From positions 248,001-312,000 of the forward strand of contig JAXGXG010000001.1 of the NCBI GenBank assembly GCA_040772845.1: a stretch of 64,000 nt of DNA. Direction: 5' to 3'. Position numbers and translations under genes: made by a program. Positions 63,905-64,000 of the stretch are shown in pieces. The DNA comes from PWXP01 sp040772845. GTDB lineage: Bacteria > Planctomycetota > Planctomycetia > Pirellulales > Thermoguttaceae. The notes beneath the pieces are model-generated. The model searched no databases, was not told the DNA's origin, and was given only the letters and a program-made list of their open reading frames with translations. The number at the start of each line of letters is the position of its first letter. Positions within the stretch are counted from its first letter, which is position 1.

Positions 63905-64000
63905 CCAGTTTCCCCACCCGGACTCGTTCCGGGGGAAAACCGAAAAGCGCGGAGAGCAAGCCTTCTGGGCAAACTCAGTTCTCTTCTGCTTTGCCGGCGC

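Overview
The window looks like a chromosomal segment of a GC-rich planctomycete, probably of the Pirellulales type. The evidence is the gene content: a Tat-exported Gfo/Idh/MocA oxidoreductase, DUF1080, DUF2961/GH172 and DUF6259 secreted hydrolases, a ceramidase-like protein, a heparinase II/III-like lyase, paired aromatic-terminated outer-membrane barrels, and a membrane-tethered acidic HTH protein. AAGGA-type ribosome sites are common. The assignment is inferred from gene families; no rRNA or tRNA gene was found.

Layout. 0-8 kb: a partial MocA oxidoreductase, a TIM-barrel sugar isomerase with an EboC-type UbiA protein, queC-queD for queuosine, small membrane or secreted proteins, the HTH/transmembrane protein and an OmpA lipoprotein. 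8-12 kb: a two-gene DNA methyltransferase plus PD-(D/E)xK nuclease unit. 12-17 kb: ResB-like and CcsA-like cytochrome c maturation proteins. 17-23 kb: a GH172 protein, an AsmA-like anchored protein, aroC, and two intergenic regions full of long inverted repeats. 23.7-26.5 kb: a cation P-type ATPase without its phosphorylation segment, and an RpiB-family isomerase. 26.6-36.4 kb: a GH/CBM9 protein, a ceramidase-like protein, EboF, a heparinase-like lyase and EboB with a small partner. 36.7-42.5 kb: HEAT-repeat protein, membrane protein, ROK kinase, DUF1080 protein, thiC. 42.9-46.6 kb: a three-gene envelope or polysaccharide-type module (DYRQ-repeat membrane protein, BY-kinase-like ATPase, ExeA-like ATPase). 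46.7-49.6 kb: a single-chain type IIG restriction-modification enzyme. 50-64 kb: DUF6259 hydrolase, RluB/RsuA-type pseudouridine synthase with a lipoprotein, manA, tatC, a PII protein, two barrels and a metallophosphoesterase.

How the genes fit together. Most of the window serves export and breakdown of complex glycans: secreted hydrolases, porins, ROK kinase, RpiB-family isomerase, ManA, and TatC for Tat-dependent oxidoreductases. Three genes (EboC-, EboF- and EboB-like) belong to the ebo metabolite-traffic family but are dispersed over 34 kb rather than forming one operon.

The most notable observations are the dispersed ebo set, the in-frame loss of the DKTGT segment in the P-type ATPase, the methyltransferase/nuclease pair, the BY-kinase-like protein without the Walker A lysine, the enlarged TatC loop, and several uncatalogued repeats: a 179-bp MITE-like element with about 32-bp inverted ends, a 251-bp imperfect inverted repeat, a nested hairpin array, and a 64-bp dispersed repeat found upstream of genes.
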